From Elusimicrobiales bacterium (lineage in GTDB: Bacteria; Elusimicrobiota; Elusimicrobia; Elusimicrobiales; Elusimicrobiaceae), in the NCBI GenBank assembly GCA_041651175.1, contig JBAZJT010000015.1, forward strand, positions 1 to 64,000: DNA of 64,000 nt. The letters are read 5' to 3'. Both the position numbers and the translations under genes were made by a program. This document shows positions 32,612 to 42,086 of this stretch, one piece after another. Position 1 is the stretch's first letter; every line of letters starts with the position of its first letter. Under the pieces are notes generated by a model. The model searched no databases, was not told where the DNA came from, and saw only the letters and a program-made list of their open reading frames with translations.

Positions 32612-35600
32612 ATGAAATGCGACAACTTAGAGCCTATTGCCATTGTCGGGATAGGCGCGGTCATGCCCGGCGCGCTTAACAAAGACACCTTCTGGAACAA
32701 TATATTGGGCATGAAGTCCTCCATAACCGAAGTTCCCTCCTCCCACTGGGACTGGCATGTCTATTACGACCCGGACCCCAAGGCGCCGGATAAAACCTAT
32801 TCCAAAATAGGCGGTTTCATAAAAGATTTCAAATTTGAATCGGTCAAGTACCGCATCCCGCCACAGGTCGCAAAGCAGATGGATGCCGTGCAGCATCTGG
32901 CCATAGAGACCGCGCATATGGCCCTGGCGGACGGCGGCTACGATAAAAAGGTTTTCAACCGGGAGCGCTGCGCTGCCGTCATCGGCAACGCCATGGGCGG
33001 GATGAAAAACGAGGCCAGCCTGCTGCGCATCGGCCGCTACGATTATTACGAGATGCTGCGGAAAAGCAGGACTTTCGCCTCCCTGGGCGCGGCGGGGGCG
33101 GCTGTTATAAAGGAACTGGATGAAGTCGTGAGTTCCCGCTACCTTCCCATCACGGAAGACACCATGCCGGGCGAGCTTTCCAATGTGATAGCCGGCAGGG
33201 TGGCCAATGTGTTTGACCTCAACGGCGCCAATTTCTCGGTTGACGCGGCCTGCGCCACCTCGCTTGCCGCGGTTGACCAGGCGGTAAACGGCCTGCGGCT
33301 GGGTAATTTTGACATGGCCATAGCCGGCGGGGTGGACCAGATGATGTCCGCCTCGGCCTATGTGAAGTTCTGCAAAATCGGCGCGCTTTCGGCGGACGGG
33401 TCTTTCGTGTTTGACGCGCGCGCCAACGGCTTTGTGATGGCCGAGGGCGCCGGGCTGCTGCTGCTTAAACGTTTCTCCGACGCGGTGCGCGACGGCGACA
33501 AAATCTACGCCCTCATCCGCGCTATCGGCGCTTCCAGCGATGGCAGGGGAAAAGGCATCACCGCGCCCAATCCAAAGGGTCAGAAGCTGGCCATAGAAAA
33601 AACATTCGCCCAGCTTGATTACACCCCGGCGGACGTCGGTTTTGTGGAGGCGCACGGCACCGCCACCCGCGTAGGCGACGTGTCCGAGATGAGCGCGCTG
33701 GTGGAGGTCTTTGGCAAATACGGGATTGCGAAGGGAGCCATAGGCATAAGCTCCATAAAGTCGCAGATAGGCCATGCCAAGGCGGCGGCGGGGGTGGCCT
33801 CGCTTATAAAGGCCGCGCTGGCTTTGCATAACAAGACGCTGCCGCCGTCTATAAATTTCGCCACGCCGAATCCTAACATAGACTGGAACGGCCCTTTCCG
33901 TGTTATCACCGGGCCGGAGCAATGGCAGGGTGGCAAGCTGCGGCGGGCCAATGTGTCGTCTTTTGGTTTCGGCGGGACCAATTTCCACGCCGCACTGGAA
34001 GAATACGTGTCGGGAACAAGGCTGCCGGATTACAAGGCAGCCAAGGCCGCCGTTCCGGCGGTTGAATCCTCACAGGGGAGGCCGGTTTCCATGCATACAG
34101 AACCGCAAAAACTTCAGGGGGAAGCGATAACTTTCTCCGCCGCCAGCAAGGCGGAGCTTGTCTCCAGACTCAACAGTTTCGCCGCATCGCTGAAAAACAC
34201 GGACCCCTATCCCGTCATCGCCTACGCCCATGCGCTCAACTGCGCGCCGCGCGGCGATTTCGCCGTGGCGCTTTCCGCCAAGTCGGCGGCGGAGCTTAAG
34301 GACAAAATCTCGTTTTTTGTCAAAACCGCCCAGGCTGGCGATGTGTGGCGGGTCCCCTCGCTTCACCTGAAAATGAAGGGAATATACCCCTTCCACCCGG
34401 CGACGGGGCGGGCGAAAATAGGCTTCATGTTCCCGGGGCAGGGCTCCCAGTACGTAGACATGATGAAGGACCTGGCCTCCAAATATCAGGTGGTGCAGGA
34501 CACTTTTGACGAGGCCGACCGTATCCTGAAGGCCCTTATCGGCGTTACCATAACCGAAACCGTCTGGTCCAAACCCGGCGAAAACGCAGACGAGCTCGCC
34601 AAGCGCGAGGACGCCATCCGCCAGACCCAGATGACGCAGCCCTCGGTCCTGACCGCGGATATCGCGATGATGCGGCTGCTGACCTCCTTCGGCGTAAAAC
34701 CCGATATCGCCATGGGCCACAGCCTGGGCGAATACGCCGCCGCCGTCGCCTGCGGGATATTCACTTTTGAGAGCGGCCTGCGCGCGGTGACCAACCGGGC
34801 CAAGGAAATGTCCAATATCCAGGTGGACGACACGGGCAAAATGGCCTCCGTCGCCGCCTCCTGCGAGCGGGTGGAGGCGGAGCTTAAAAGCATAAAAGGC
34901 TATGTCATCGCCGCCAACAAGAACTGTCCCACGCAGACCGTCATCTCCGGCGACAGCAAGGCGGTGGCCGAAGCCATAAAGCTGTTCAACGCGCTGGGCG
35001 TCCAGGCGGCGGAGATACCGGTTTCTCACGCCTTCCATTCCGAAATCATACGCCCCGGCGTGGAGCCGTACCGCAAATACCTGGGCGGTATTCCCGTTTC
35101 CAGCCCGGTAATTCCGATACTTTCAAACGTGACCGCCGGCTATTTCCCGCCGGACGAGCCGGGCGTGCGCGAGCTGCTGCTGCGCCAGATAACCAGCCCC
35201 GTGGAGTGGATGAAGCAGCTGCACAAAATGTATGACAGCGGCGTGCGCGTTTATGTGGAATGCGGCCCCAAACGGGTGCTGAGCGCCCTGGCCACCGGCA
35301 CTTTGCAGGACAGAAAAGACATAGTGGTGCTGGCATCCAATCATCCCAAGAAAGGCGGCATCAACGAGTTCAACGACCTGCTGGCCAGCCTCACCGCCGC
35401 CGGCGTGGCTGTTGACTGGAGCGGCGCCGATATCTCCAAAGGCCGCGGCGCATTCACCCCGGCCTACGCGGAATGGGCCGCGCAGACGGCGGGCATCAAC
35501 GTTCCCCCCGCCCCGCCGCCTCCCGCGCCGGCTGCTGTTGCGCATGTTCCCGCCAACCCGGAGCCGGCCCGCGAATGCGCGCCGGACAAGTTCGGCTTCA

Positions 35601-38600
35601 ATTCCAACGACATAGCCGTAAGCGGTATAGCCGCCGGCACGCCCGGCAGCTGGGACAAGGTGTTCCGCGACGGCAATATAGACGAGATTCTGCGCGGCCA
35701 GAACATGATAGAGCAGCTTTCGCCGGAGGATATGCGCCGCCAGATAGACAAGAACATAGTCTCCGTCCTCAAATCCGCCACGGGCGACCACCGGATAGAG
35801 CGGCTTTCCTCCATAGAAAACGCCATAAAGCTGGCTGCGGTGCGCGGCGGCTTTGACCTGGAAAAAGAGTTCGGCCTGCCCGCAAACTGGGTGGGCGCTA
35901 TGGACGCCTCCTTTCAGCTGGCCCTTGCCGCCGGCGTGCTGGCGCTGCGCGACGCGGGCATACCGCTGGTGCAGCATTACCGCAAAACCTCCACCGGCGG
36001 CTATCTGCCGGACCGCTGGGGCCTGCCGGCGCAGATGATGGACGATACCGGCGTTATTTTCGCCTCGGCTTTCCCGTCGGTGAACGCGCTTATAGACGAG
36101 GTGTCCCGCTGCCTCACATATACTTTCCGCAAAAAAAGCTCGGACGAAATCTACGGCTTTTACGACGCGCTTATCCAGCGCGTTACGGACCCGGCGCTGC
36201 GGCGCGAGCTGTCGCAGTGGTTTGCGGAAAACTACAGCAAGACCAAAGTTTCGGACTCGGAACAGGCATATACCTTTAACCAGAACTTCCTTCTAAGGAT
36301 CATCCCCATAGGCCACAGCCAGCTTTGCCAGTGGATACGGGCGCGCGGCCCCGCCACGCATATCAGCGCGGCCTGCGCCAGCACCACCCAGGCCGTCGGC
36401 ATAGCCGAGGATTGGATACGGGTCGGGCGCGCAAAGCGGGTGCTGGTTGTCGCCGCAGACGATATCACCAACGAGCGTGTGCGCGACTGGCTGTTCGCCG
36501 GCTTCCTTTCCACCGGAGCGGCCACCACCAAGTCCGCGGTCAGCGAAGCCGCGCTTCCCTTTGACCGCCGCCGCCACGGCCTGATAGTTGGCATGGGCGC
36601 CGCAGCCCTGCTGGTGGAGGATGAAACCGAAACCCGCAAACGCGGCATGAAGCCGCTGGCGCGCGTTCTGTCCACCGAGACGGCCAACAGCGCTTTCCAC
36701 CCCACCCGGCTGGACGTAAACCATGTGGCGCAGATTATGGACAGGCTGGTGGCCCGGGCCGAGAAGCAGCGCGGCCTCAGCCGTTCCGAAATGTCGCGCA
36801 ACATGCTTTTCATGTCGCACGAAACCTATACGCCCGCGCGCGGCGGCAGCGCGTCGGCGGAGGTTAACGCCTTAAAGAGCACATTCGGCGCGGACGCGCC
36901 GAACGTGGTGGTCAGCAACGTAAAAGGCTTCACCGGACATACAATGGGCGCGGGGCTGGAGGATGTAATCGCCGTGCGCGCGCTCAACACCGGCACGGTG
37001 CCGCCGATTGCCAATTATAAGGAGCCGGACCCGGAGCTTGCCGGCATAACGCTCAGCAAGGGTGGCGAGTATGATTTGAAATACGCCATACGGCTTGGCG
37101 CGGGTTTCGGCTCGCAGACCGCGATGACGCTGCTGGAGCGCACCTTCAAAAAAGGCGAGGCGCGCGTTGAATACCCGGAGAAATACAATGGCTGGCTTAA
37201 AGAGATTTCCGGCCAGACACTGCCGGAGCTTGAGGTGGTCAACAACACCCTGCGCGTCAAAGACAGCGGCGAGTTTCTGCGCAAAGGCGGACAGCCGCCC
37301 GTTGTGGTGGAAGCGCCGCAGGCTTATGTTGACAAGGCCGTGGCCGCAGCCAGGCAGCCCGCCGCTCCCGCCCCGGCTGCACATGCTCCCGCCGCGCCGG
37401 CGGTTTATGCCGCTGCCGCGCCGGTTGCCGCGGCTGTGGCGGCTCCGCCGTCTGCCGCGCCGGTTTCCGCCGCGCATGGCGGGACCGAGGTGCAGGCCGT
37501 CATCATAAAACTCATCACTGATAAAACCGGCTATCCGCAGGACATGCTTGAGCTGGACCTGGACATGGAAGCCGACCTGGGCATAGACACGGTAAAACAG
37601 GCCGAGCTTTTCGCTGCCATACGGGAGCATTACAGCATCCCCCGCAAGGAAGGCGTCAAACTAAAGGATTATCCGACGATACGGCACTGCATTAACTTTG
37701 TCCTGTCCGAGACCGGCGGACAACCCGCCGCGTCTGCGCCGGCAGCCGCAAAACCGGCGGCGCCGGCTGCTGTTCCCGCCGCAGTCGCGCAGTCCGCGCC
37801 GGCTGCCGTTTCCGCCGCGCATGGCGAGGCGGAGGCGCAGGCCGTCATTATAAAACTCATCACTGATAAAACCGGCTATCCGCAGGATATGCTTGAGCTG
37901 GACCTGGACATGGAAGCCGACCTGGGCATAGACACGGTTAAACAGGCCGAGCTTTTCGCCGCCATACGGGAGCATTACAGCATCCCCCGCAGGGAAGGCG
38001 TAAAACTGAAAGATTATCCGACGATACGGCATTGCATCAACTTCGTTCTGGCCGAGACCGGCGGCAAGTCCGGCGCGTCCGTGGCTGCTGTTTCCGCCGC
38101 GCCCGCTCCGGCTGCCGCCGCAAAGCCCGCGGTTGCGGCCCCTGTTGTTGCTCCGCCCGCTCCGGCTGCTGTTTCCGGCGCGCATGGCGAGGCGGAGGTG
38201 AAGGCCGTAATCCTTAAACTTGTCACCGACAAAACCGGCTATCCGCAGGATATGCTTGAGCTGGACCTGGACATGGAAGCCGATTTGGGCATAGACACGG
38301 TTAAACAGGCCGAGCTTTTCGCCGCCATACGGGAGCATTACAGCATCCCCCGCAGGGAAGGCGTAAAGCTGAAAGATTACCCGACGATACGGCATTGCAT
38401 CAACTTCGTTCTGGGAGAGACGGGCGGCAAGTCCGGCGCGTCCGCGCCGCCGGCTCCGGCGGCGCCTGCTGCGCCTGTCGTGCCGGCTGCGCCCGCTCCG
38501 GCGGCCAAACCCGCCGCTCCCGCTGCCGCCACGTCCGCGCCCGCGCCGAAACCGGCGCAGGGCCCCGCGCCTTCGCCAAAACCGTTTTCAGCCGCGGCTC

Positions 38601-41410
38601 CGGCCCGCCTGAGCGACGGGGAAGTGAAGGCCGCCGTCCTTAAAATGGTGGCCGAGAAGACCGGCTATCCGCAGGACATGCTGGACCTGGACCTGGACAT
38701 GGAAGCCGATCTGGGCATAGACACGGTGAAACAGGCCGAGCTTTTCGCCGCCATACGGGAGCATTACAGCATTCCCCGCAAGGAAGGCGTGAAACTTAAG
38801 GATTACCCGACGATACGGCACTGCATCAATTTCGTGCTGTCCGAATCCTCCGCCCCGGCGTCCGCGCCGCAGGCGGCCCCCGCCGCCGCGCCGCAGCCGC
38901 CGAAGCCTGAAACAGGCACTATACGGCTGATACCGACGCTGGTGGATGTTCCGCTGGAGGCAAAGGCGGGGCGCAAACTTTCCCCCAAGCGGCCCGTAAT
39001 CATAATGTCGGACAATGCCGCGCTTACGCGCGCGTTCCAGTACGAGCTGTCGCAGCTCAAGGTGCCGGTGTATGTGTTCACCTCCGCCAAATCGCGCGGT
39101 AAAAACACCGCCACCGTTGACTGGCGCAGCCTTGAGGAGACCGAAAAGGCGCTGCGCGACTATGCCTCCGACAATCCGCGCATACAGGGCATAGTGTATC
39201 TGCTGGGCGCGGGCAATCCACGGCTGGACAAAAGCGCGGACCCGCATGCGGATTTGATCCGCTATGTGATGCCGCTGTTCCACGCCTGCAAAATATTTGA
39301 AGGCAATCTTGCCGACCAGGCCGACGCCGATACCTTCATATCCGTCAACATCACCATAGACGGCGCCTTCGGCATGAAAGCCGCCAGGGATTTTGACCCG
39401 TTCCCCGGCGCGCTCTCCGGCGCGGTGCAGTGTTTCAGAAAAGACATGAAGGAGCTTGCCAAAACCCGCACCAAGCTGCTGGACTTTGAACCGGAAACCG
39501 CAGCCGAGGAAGTCGCCCGCGCCACCCTGGCCGAAGTGCTGGAAGGGGACGACCGCCTCGCCATAGCCATGCGCGGCGGGAAACGGCAGACCTATCACGC
39601 CCTGCCGGTTCCGCTGGACAAAAGCATAAAGCGCTTTAATCTGGACGGCAAAACCGTGCTTGTAACCGGCGGCGGGCGCGGCCTGGGCGCATTGTTTACA
39701 AAGATGGCCGCACAGCAGCATAAGATGCGCTTTGTGGTGCTGGATATCATCCGCCACGACGAGCAGAGCGCCCGCTGGGCCGCCATGAACGCGGAGCAGC
39801 TGGCGGAGCTTAAGAATTCGCTCTGGGTCAAAATGCGGGCCGACAAGTCGCGCAAGGGGACCCCTGTTATACTGGAAAAGGAGTTCGGCGCGGTAATGGA
39901 CGCCGTCGGCCTGCACCGGCATATAGAGGAGATTCAAAAGCTCGGCTCGCAGGTGGAGTATTTCAACTGCGATCTGCTGGACCTTTCCGCGCTTAACAAA
40001 ACCATGGCCGATATCAAGGCCAAATTCGGCCAGATAGACGGCGCCGCGCATTTCGCGGGGCTGGAACGCTCCAAGCTGGTCAACGAAAAGACGGCGGAAG
40101 AGTTCATGCGCATCTACGACGTCAAGGCCGCCAGCGCGATGGCCATGCTGGCCTCCGGCGCGGTGAAGGAGAAAGGGTTCTGGGTGTTCATCTCCTCAAT
40201 AGCCGGCAAATTCGGCAACCTGGGCCAGTCGGATTACGCCAGCGCCAGCGATTATATAGCCAAGCTGGCCATCAGCCTCTCCGCTTCGGGAATACGCGCC
40301 TATGCCGCCGACATGAGCGGTTATGCCTCCATAGGCATGGCGGTAAGGCCGGGGGTGGAGGCTTTCCTGAAATCCCAGGGCATGGTGTTTTTGCAGCCGC
40401 AGGAAGGGATGCAGACGCTTATAGACGAAATAATCCACGGCGACGTGCCGGAAATAGTGCTTAGTGCGTCGCTTGGCAAACTGGACTGGGACGGGCAGGT
40501 GAAATCCCCGCTGACCGGCGAGACGTCCGGCCCCGCGCCTTCCGCCCCCCCCGCCGCTTCCGGCGGCATGCATTTCGTGGAGCGGATAGCGATGGTTGAG
40601 GAAGGCCGCTCCCTTCTGGCCGAAAAGGAATTCTCTCTTGAAAAAGACCCCTATCTGGCGGACCATTCCATAGACGGCACGCCCTATGTCCCCGGCGTGA
40701 TGGGCATAGAGACTTTCATGGAAGCCGCCGCCGCGCTGGCGGGCAAGCCTTCCGCCGGGCTGGAGGATGTGCATTTCTCCCTGCCGATAAAATTGCTGCG
40801 CAACAGGCCGCAGGGCGTGCGCGTGTCCGCCTCCAAAACCGGCGCGCAGGCGGAGATGTTTATTGAATCCGACTTTGTAAACCCGCAGGGCGAGAAAATG
40901 GGCGCGCCGCGCCGGCATTTTTCGGCCAGGACGCTGGGCGCGTTTGAGACCGTGTTCAAAGACGCGCAGAGGCCGCAGCCCGCGCTGCGCCCGCCCTCCG
41001 CGGACAAGGCGGCGATATACAAGCTCTATTTCCACGGCCCCAGCTTCCAGGTGCTGGAATCGGTTATATCGGTAACGGCGGATTCGGTTACGGCGCGCTA
41101 CCGCCGCCCCGCAACACCAGTCTGGCCCGGAGAGGTAAAACTGTGCGCCTTCCCGCTGCTTATAGAGGCGGCGTTCCAGGCCTGCGGCTTCCGGGATTTG
41201 ACGGTTGACAACCGCATGGCCCTGCCCGACTACGTAGGGAAGCTGCGTGTTTACGCCCAGCAGTCCGACGCGCCGGAAACGCTGGACGTGCATTGCCGGT
41301 TCAAAGGCAAGGACCAGCAGGGCAAAAGCGTTTACGACGCCTGCGTCTGCGACAAGGACGGCAATATCTGGATTGAGCTTCAGGATTACCGGATGATAGC
41401 CCGTTCCTGA
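32612..41410 (+). CDS. multidomain pfa-like lipid/polyketide synthase, KS-AT-KS-ACPx4-KR-DH
   Basis: A 2932-residue megasynthase. KS1 spans about 5-460 with catalytic C214 (DAACATSL), H348 (VEAHGTAT) and H388 (KSQIGHAKAA). The acyltransferase spans about 604-930, with FMFPGQGSQ and S704 in GHSLGE. A second ketosynthase-like domain at about 995-1530 keeps C1255 (AACASTTQA), H1403 (MSHETYTPA) and H1443 (KGFTGHTMGAG). Four ACP domains are separated by Ala/Pro linkers. Each has LGIDTVKQAELF with Thr (1660, 1775, 1896, 2038) where Ser normally carries phosphopantetheine. The KR spans about 2340-2640 (TGGGRGLG, Y2542), and a hot-dog dehydratase starts near 2650 (H2685 in DHSIDGTPYVPG). Tandem ACPs and the KR-DH order recall PfaA of polyunsaturated fatty-acid synthases, but the internal KS2 is unusual. 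No enoyl reductase is present. The product is unknown. Confidence 0.9.
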   Translation: MKCDNLEPIAIVGIGAVMPGALNKDTFWNNILGMKSSITEVPSSHWDWHVYYDPDPKAPDKTYSKIGGFIKDFKFESVKYRIPPQVAKQMDAVQHLAIETAHMALADGGYDKKVFNRERCAAVIGNAMGGMKNEASLLRIGRYDYYEMLRKSRTFASLGAAGAAVIKELDEVVSSRYLPITEDTMPGELSNVIAGRVANVFDLNGANFSVDAACATSLAAVDQAVNGLRLGNFDMAIAGGVDQMMSASAYVKFCKIGALSADGSFVFDARANGFVMAEGAGLLLLKRFSDAVRDGDKIYALIRAIGASSDGRGKGITAPNPKGQKLAIEKTFAQLDYTPADVGFVEAHGTATRVGDVSEMSALVEVFGKYGIAKGAIGISSIKSQIGHAKAAAGVASLIKAALALHNKTLPPSINFATPNPNIDWNGPFRVITGPEQWQGGKLRRANVSSFGFGGTNFHAALEEYVSGTRLPDYKAAKAAVPAVESSQGRPVSMHTEPQKLQGEAITFSAASKAELVSRLNSFAASLKNTDPYPVIAYAHALNCAPRGDFAVALSAKSAAELKDKISFFVKTAQAGDVWRVPSLHLKMKGIYPFHPATGRAKIGFMFPGQGSQYVDMMKDLASKYQVVQDTFDEADRILKALIGVTITETVWSKPGENADELAKREDAIRQTQMTQPSVLTADIAMMRLLTSFGVKPDIAMGHSLGEYAAAVACGIFTFESGLRAVTNRAKEMSNIQVDDTGKMASVAASCERVEAELKSIKGYVIAANKNCPTQTVISGDSKAVAEAIKLFNALGVQAAEIPVSHAFHSEIIRPGVEPYRKYLGGIPVSSPVIPILSNVTAGYFPPDEPGVRELLLRQITSPVEWMKQLHKMYDSGVRVYVECGPKRVLSALATGTLQDRKDIVVLASNHPKKGGINEFNDLLASLTAAGVAVDWSGADISKGRGAFTPAYAEWAAQTAGINVPPAPPPPAPAAVAHVPANPEPARECAPDKFGFNSNDIAVSGIAAGTPGSWDKVFRDGNIDEILRGQNMIEQLSPEDMRRQIDKNIVSVLKSATGDHRIERLSSIENAIKLAAVRGGFDLEKEFGLPANWVGAMDASFQLALAAGVLALRDAGIPLVQHYRKTSTGGYLPDRWGLPAQMMDDTGVIFASAFPSVNALIDEVSRCLTYTFRKKSSDEIYGFYDALIQRVTDPALRRELSQWFAENYSKTKVSDSEQAYTFNQNFLLRIIPIGHSQLCQWIRARGPATHISAACASTTQAVGIAEDWIRVGRAKRVLVVAADDITNERVRDWLFAGFLSTGAATTKSAVSEAALPFDRRRHGLIVGMGAAALLVEDETETRKRGMKPLARVLSTETANSAFHPTRLDVNHVAQIMDRLVARAEKQRGLSRSEMSRNMLFMSHETYTPARGGSASAEVNALKSTFGADAPNVVVSNVKGFTGHTMGAGLEDVIAVRALNTGTVPPIANYKEPDPELAGITLSKGGEYDLKYAIRLGAGFGSQTAMTLLERTFKKGEARVEYPEKYNGWLKEISGQTLPELEVVNNTLRVKDSGEFLRKGGQPPVVVEAPQAYVDKAVAAARQPAAPAPAAHAPAAPAVYAAAAPVAAAVAAPPSAAPVSAAHGGTEVQAVIIKLITDKTGYPQDMLELDLDMEADLGIDTVKQAELFAAIREHYSIPRKEGVKLKDYPTIRHCINFVLSETGGQPAASAPAAAKPAAPAAVPAAVAQSAPAAVSAAHGEAEAQAVIIKLITDKTGYPQDMLELDLDMEADLGIDTVKQAELFAAIREHYSIPRREGVKLKDYPTIRHCINFVLAETGGKSGASVAAVSAAPAPAAAAKPAVAAPVVAPPAPAAVSGAHGEAEVKAVILKLVTDKTGYPQDMLELDLDMEADLGIDTVKQAELFAAIREHYSIPRREGVKLKDYPTIRHCINFVLGETGGKSGASAPPAPAAPAAPVVPAAPAPAAKPAAPAAATSAPAPKPAQGPAPSPKPFSAAAPARLSDGEVKAAVLKMVAEKTGYPQDMLDLDLDMEADLGIDTVKQAELFAAIREHYSIPRKEGVKLKDYPTIRHCINFVLSESSAPASAPQAAPAAAPQPPKPETGTIRLIPTLVDVPLEAKAGRKLSPKRPVIIMSDNAALTRAFQYELSQLKVPVYVFTSAKSRGKNTATVDWRSLEETEKALRDYASDNPRIQGIVYLLGAGNPRLDKSADPHADLIRYVMPLFHACKIFEGNLADQADADTFISVNITIDGAFGMKAARDFDPFPGALSGAVQCFRKDMKELAKTRTKLLDFEPETAAEEVARATLAEVLEGDDRLAIAMRGGKRQTYHALPVPLDKSIKRFNLDGKTVLVTGGGRGLGALFTKMAAQQHKMRFVVLDIIRHDEQSARWAAMNAEQLAELKNSLWVKMRADKSRKGTPVILEKEFGAVMDAVGLHRHIEEIQKLGSQVEYFNCDLLDLSALNKTMADIKAKFGQIDGAAHFAGLERSKLVNEKTAEEFMRIYDVKAASAMAMLASGAVKEKGFWVFISSIAGKFGNLGQSDYASASDYIAKLAISLSASGIRAYAADMSGYASIGMAVRPGVEAFLKSQGMVFLQPQEGMQTLIDEIIHGDVPEIVLSASLGKLDWDGQVKSPLTGETSGPAPSAPPAASGGMHFVERIAMVEEGRSLLAEKEFSLEKDPYLADHSIDGTPYVPGVMGIETFMEAAAALAGKPSAGLEDVHFSLPIKLLRNRPQGVRVSASKTGAQAEMFIESDFVNPQGEKMGAPRRHFSARTLGAFETVFKDAQRPQPALRPPSADKAAIYKLYFHGPSFQVLESVISVTADSVTARYRRPATPVWPGEVKLCAFPLLIEAAFQACGFRDLTVDNRMALPDYVGKLRVYAQQSDAPETLDVHCRFKGKDQQGKSVYDACVCDKDGNIWIELQDYRMIARS
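37500..38840 (+). repeat. four near-identical ACP-coding direct repeats
   Basis: About 200 bp recurs at roughly 37500-37700, 37840-38045, 38205-38410 and 38635-38840 with few base changes, many of them synonymous. Variable Ala/Pro linker DNA lies between. The pattern indicates recent duplication or ongoing gene conversion among the ACP repeats. Confidence 0.9.
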
Positions 41411-41438
41411 GCGGCGTATCCTCCGACTGTGGCGGCTT

Positions 41439-42077
41439 ATGAAAGCGATACTTGTCATCTCAAGCCATGGCGAAGTTCCCCCGCGGGACGGGTTTCTGTC
41501 CGGCGGGGAGGAGAGTGAATTCGCGGTCCTGCTGGCCGAAAAGCGCCGGCGCGACTGGCTGTGCGCCCGCTTTGCCGCCAAAAAGGCGTTTTTGGAAGCC
41601 TGGCCGGACTGCGGGCTGGGCATGAAGGAGATAACGGTTTCCAAAACCCCTGCCGGGGAGCCGTTTTTTGTGGCGGGCGGGCAGCGCAGGCCGCAGCCGC
41701 TGTCGCTTTCGCACAGCGCGGGGCACGCGGCGGCGGCGTTGGGGCTGGATTGCCGCGCCATCGGAGTGGACCTGGAAAAAATAGAGGCGCGCCCCCAGTG
41801 CTGGATTGACGATTGTTTTCAGCCCTCGGAAATTCCCGTGGGCGCCGACGCGGCTTACTGCACCGAACTGTGGGCCAAGAAAGAGGCCGTTCTCAAGGCG
41901 CTGGGCATAGGGCTTTCAGCGGACCTCTATGACGTGCGTTTTGACGGAGGCTGCCACAAACCCGCGGTTTTCAGCCGCGCGCGCAAGGCGTGGCAGGACA
42001 GGGGCGGCGGGAAATTTCTGATGCGCGTTCACCGCATGCCCGAAGGCTGCGTAACCTGCGTGGCCATGCTTTCATAG
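41439..42077 (+). CDS. Sfp-type 4'-phosphopantetheinyl transferase
   Basis: Transfers phosphopantetheine from CoA to carrier proteins, here presumably the ACPs of the upstream synthase. The 212-residue protein carries the family motifs: LSLSHSAGHAAAAL (substrate-binding His), IGVDLEKIE (Mg-binding Asp and Glu) and ELWAKKEAVLKALGIGL (WxxKEAxxK). The length is normal for the Sfp class. It begins 28 bp after the synthase, and the ORF order synthase-PPTase-carboxylase makes a self-sufficient unit. Confidence 0.93.
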   Translation: MKAILVISSHGEVPPRDGFLSGGEESEFAVLLAEKRRRDWLCARFAAKKAFLEAWPDCGLGMKEITVSKTPAGEPFFVAGGQRRPQPLSLSHSAGHAAAALGLDCRAIGVDLEKIEARPQCWIDDCFQPSEIPVGADAAYCTELWAKKEAVLKALGIGLSADLYDVRFDGGCHKPAVFSRARKAWQDRGGGKFLMRVHRMPEGCVTCVAMLS

Positions 42078-42086
42078 GAGACTGTT

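Noticed and set aside
38588..40051. 487-residue antisense frame within the lipid/polyketide synthase gene
   Set aside because: No start signal or recognisable motif; the plus strand encodes conserved ACP and KR domains there.
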